Source: Gammaproteobacteria bacterium
GTDB lineage: Bacteria; Pseudomonadota; Gammaproteobacteria; Pseudomonadales; Pseudohongiellaceae
DNA length: 5,300 bases
Reading direction: 5' to 3'
Assembly: GCA_016762975.1 (NCBI GenBank)
Contig: JAESUV010000134.1
Location: 1-5,300, forward strand
The notes under the pieces were generated by a model. It did not search any database, was not told the DNA's origin, and was given only the letters and a program-made list of their open reading frames with translations. This document shows, piece after piece, positions 4,584 to 5,300 of the stretch; position 1 is the first letter of the stretch, and every line of letters begins with the position of its first letter. Both the position numbers and the translations under genes were made by a program.

Positions 4584-5300
4584 GGTCGCTGTCTGTGATT
4601 CTGAGTTCGTTTTGTTCATAACCTTCGACCCGTAGGTATGCCTGAGCATGTGCGGATGAATCTTGATGCCCTCATCAGCGTACTTGCCGGCTTCGGCCGC
4701 AATCTTCTCGAGCACGTTGGCGATGGAGTCTCGATGCATGCGCCGGTTGCCGTTTTTGTTGACCCGCCCCGATAAAAACAGTGCCTGCGTATCGGTACTA
4801 CTTTTTCTCGTCTTGCCCTTTTTGGCCCCATTGCCCACTCGGACCTGCAGGGCGCCACTCTCGCCCGCATCGCCGACCCGCTCGGCGTCGATGTACTCTT
4901 CCAGCGGTCCGCGCGCTTTCTTGGGCACGTAGACGTCATCAAAGCGCCGGCCTTTGCGTTTGATGTTACGGAAGTAGTTTCCCTCATACTGCCCCAGGTT
5001 CAAGTCACACAGCTCCGACACTCTGAGCCCAGTTTCTTGCAGCACAATCAAAATCGCCCGATTGCGAATGGGCCGGGCATTCTTGTTGCGCGCCTCGGTC
5101 AGCACCAGGTTGTCTGCCGCTTTCAGCAAACTCCACATCACCGAGGGAGCGAGTTTGCTGGGTTCTCGCTGGGGCACAATCCTCTCCATCGACGTGTGCA
5201 CGGGATTGTCCCGAAGCGGGTTATCGGCTCGCATCATCATCCACCTAGCAAAGGTCCTGAGCGTATGAAACGCCCGGTTTATCGTCGCCGGCTTCCGTCC
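4497..5300 (-). CDS. Tyrosine recombinase/phage-type integrase (5' end outside the window)
   Basis: This is a site-specific recombinase that breaks and rejoins DNA through a 3'-phosphotyrosine. 267 codons are visible; the frame is open to the window edge, and the first residues (KPATINRAFHTLRTFARWM) are typical of the end of the N-terminal SAM-like core-binding domain. The ATG cluster at 5232-5240 is therefore internal. The catalytic set is complete, counted from the window edge: R93 in ETGLRVSEL, K116 in the IKRKGRRFDDV hairpin, H217 and R220 in HPHMLRHTYG, H243 in FLGHSS, and the nucleophile Y252 in TGMYIGL. A basic insert (about residues 143-170, GDAGES to KTRKSS) separates the hairpin from the rest of the domain. 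It probably mobilises the element this region belongs to, but attachment sites cannot be placed. Its C-terminus is duplicated at 1491-1577. Confidence 0.95.
   Translation of the reverse strand, partial: GRKPATINRAFHTLRTFARWMMMRADNPLRDNPVHTSMERIVPQREPSKLAPSVMWSLLKAADNLVLTEARNKNARPIRNRAILIVLQETGLRVSELCDLNLGQYEGNYFRNIKRKGRRFDDVYVPKKARGPLEEYIDAERVGDAGESGALQVRVGNGAKKGKTRKSSTDTQALFLSGRVNKNGNRRMHRDSIANVLEKIAAEAGKYADEGIKIHPHMLRHTYGSKVMNKTNSESQTATFLGHSSTKYTGMYIGLTRQEREDLLDED

Noticed and set aside
5232..5240. ATG cluster as start of the recombinase
   Set aside because: The frame stays open to the window edge and encodes typical recombinase core-binding-domain residues upstream of it.
1..5300. CRISPR arrays, tRNA or rRNA genes
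   Set aside because: No spaced direct-repeat array, cloverleaf-like segment or rRNA-like sequence was recognised on either strand.

Overview
The window looks like an accessory, mobile-element-rich stretch of a Gram-negative, probably proteobacterial, chromosome or integrated element. The evidence is a lipoprotein with a classical lipobox, double-glycine peptide precursors, Tn3-family-type inverted repeats and tyrosine recombinase genes in moderately GC-rich DNA. I cannot name the genus from the sequence. A Tn3-derived miniature element would fit pseudomonads, xanthomonads or their relatives, but that is inference.

Layout. Positions 1-465 hold no gene I can defend. Positions 466-1251 (+ strand) hold two tandem paralogous precursor genes, each of 113 codons. 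Each has an 87-residue leader ending in a double-glycine motif (KLxxxEMEAxxGG) and a 26-residue, very hydrophobic core with aligned GxxxG motifs. This is the best candidate for a little-described system: a two-peptide, glycine-zipper bacteriocin-like pair with an unusually long leader. No transporter, peptidase or immunity gene is visible here.

Positions 1491-1577 (- strand) are the last 28 codons and stop of a tyrosine recombinase whose 5' part is missing. It is cut exactly where a 358-bp element begins (1578-1935). That element has 39-bp inverted repeats (37/39 matching) with the outer GGG and inner ACGCTAAG of Tn3-family ends, no transposase, and an internal palindrome that could be a resolution site: a TIME/MITE-like element. 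On its other side a hypothetical gene (- strand, start 2391) is also cut at the element edge, and the inverted repeat supplies its last seven codons and stop. There is no 5-bp target duplication, so the junctions look rearranged.

Positions 2640-3692 (- strand) encode a nucleotidyltransferase-fold protein of the GSU2403/NTP_transf_8 type with its G-S and three-aspartate signature intact. A perfect 10-bp inverted repeat (operator candidate) sits between its putative promoter and its start. The 390-bp gap up to the divergent lipoprotein gene (4083-4388, + strand) contains a fragment of coding-like minus-strand sequence, probably a decayed gene. A hairpin at 4401-4418 separates the lipoprotein gene from a convergent tyrosine recombinase gene (4497 to beyond 5300, - strand), whose 3' end is the intact homologue of the 1491-1577 fragment. 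The six differences between the two copies are all synonymous.

How the parts relate. Two recombinase 3' ends in direct orientation, about 3.0 kb apart, bracket the miniature element, the truncated gene, the nucleotidyltransferase and the lipoprotein. The simplest reading is successive integrations or rearrangements of related elements next to a bacteriocin-like locus. Cooperation between the precursor pair and the other genes is not shown by the sequence.
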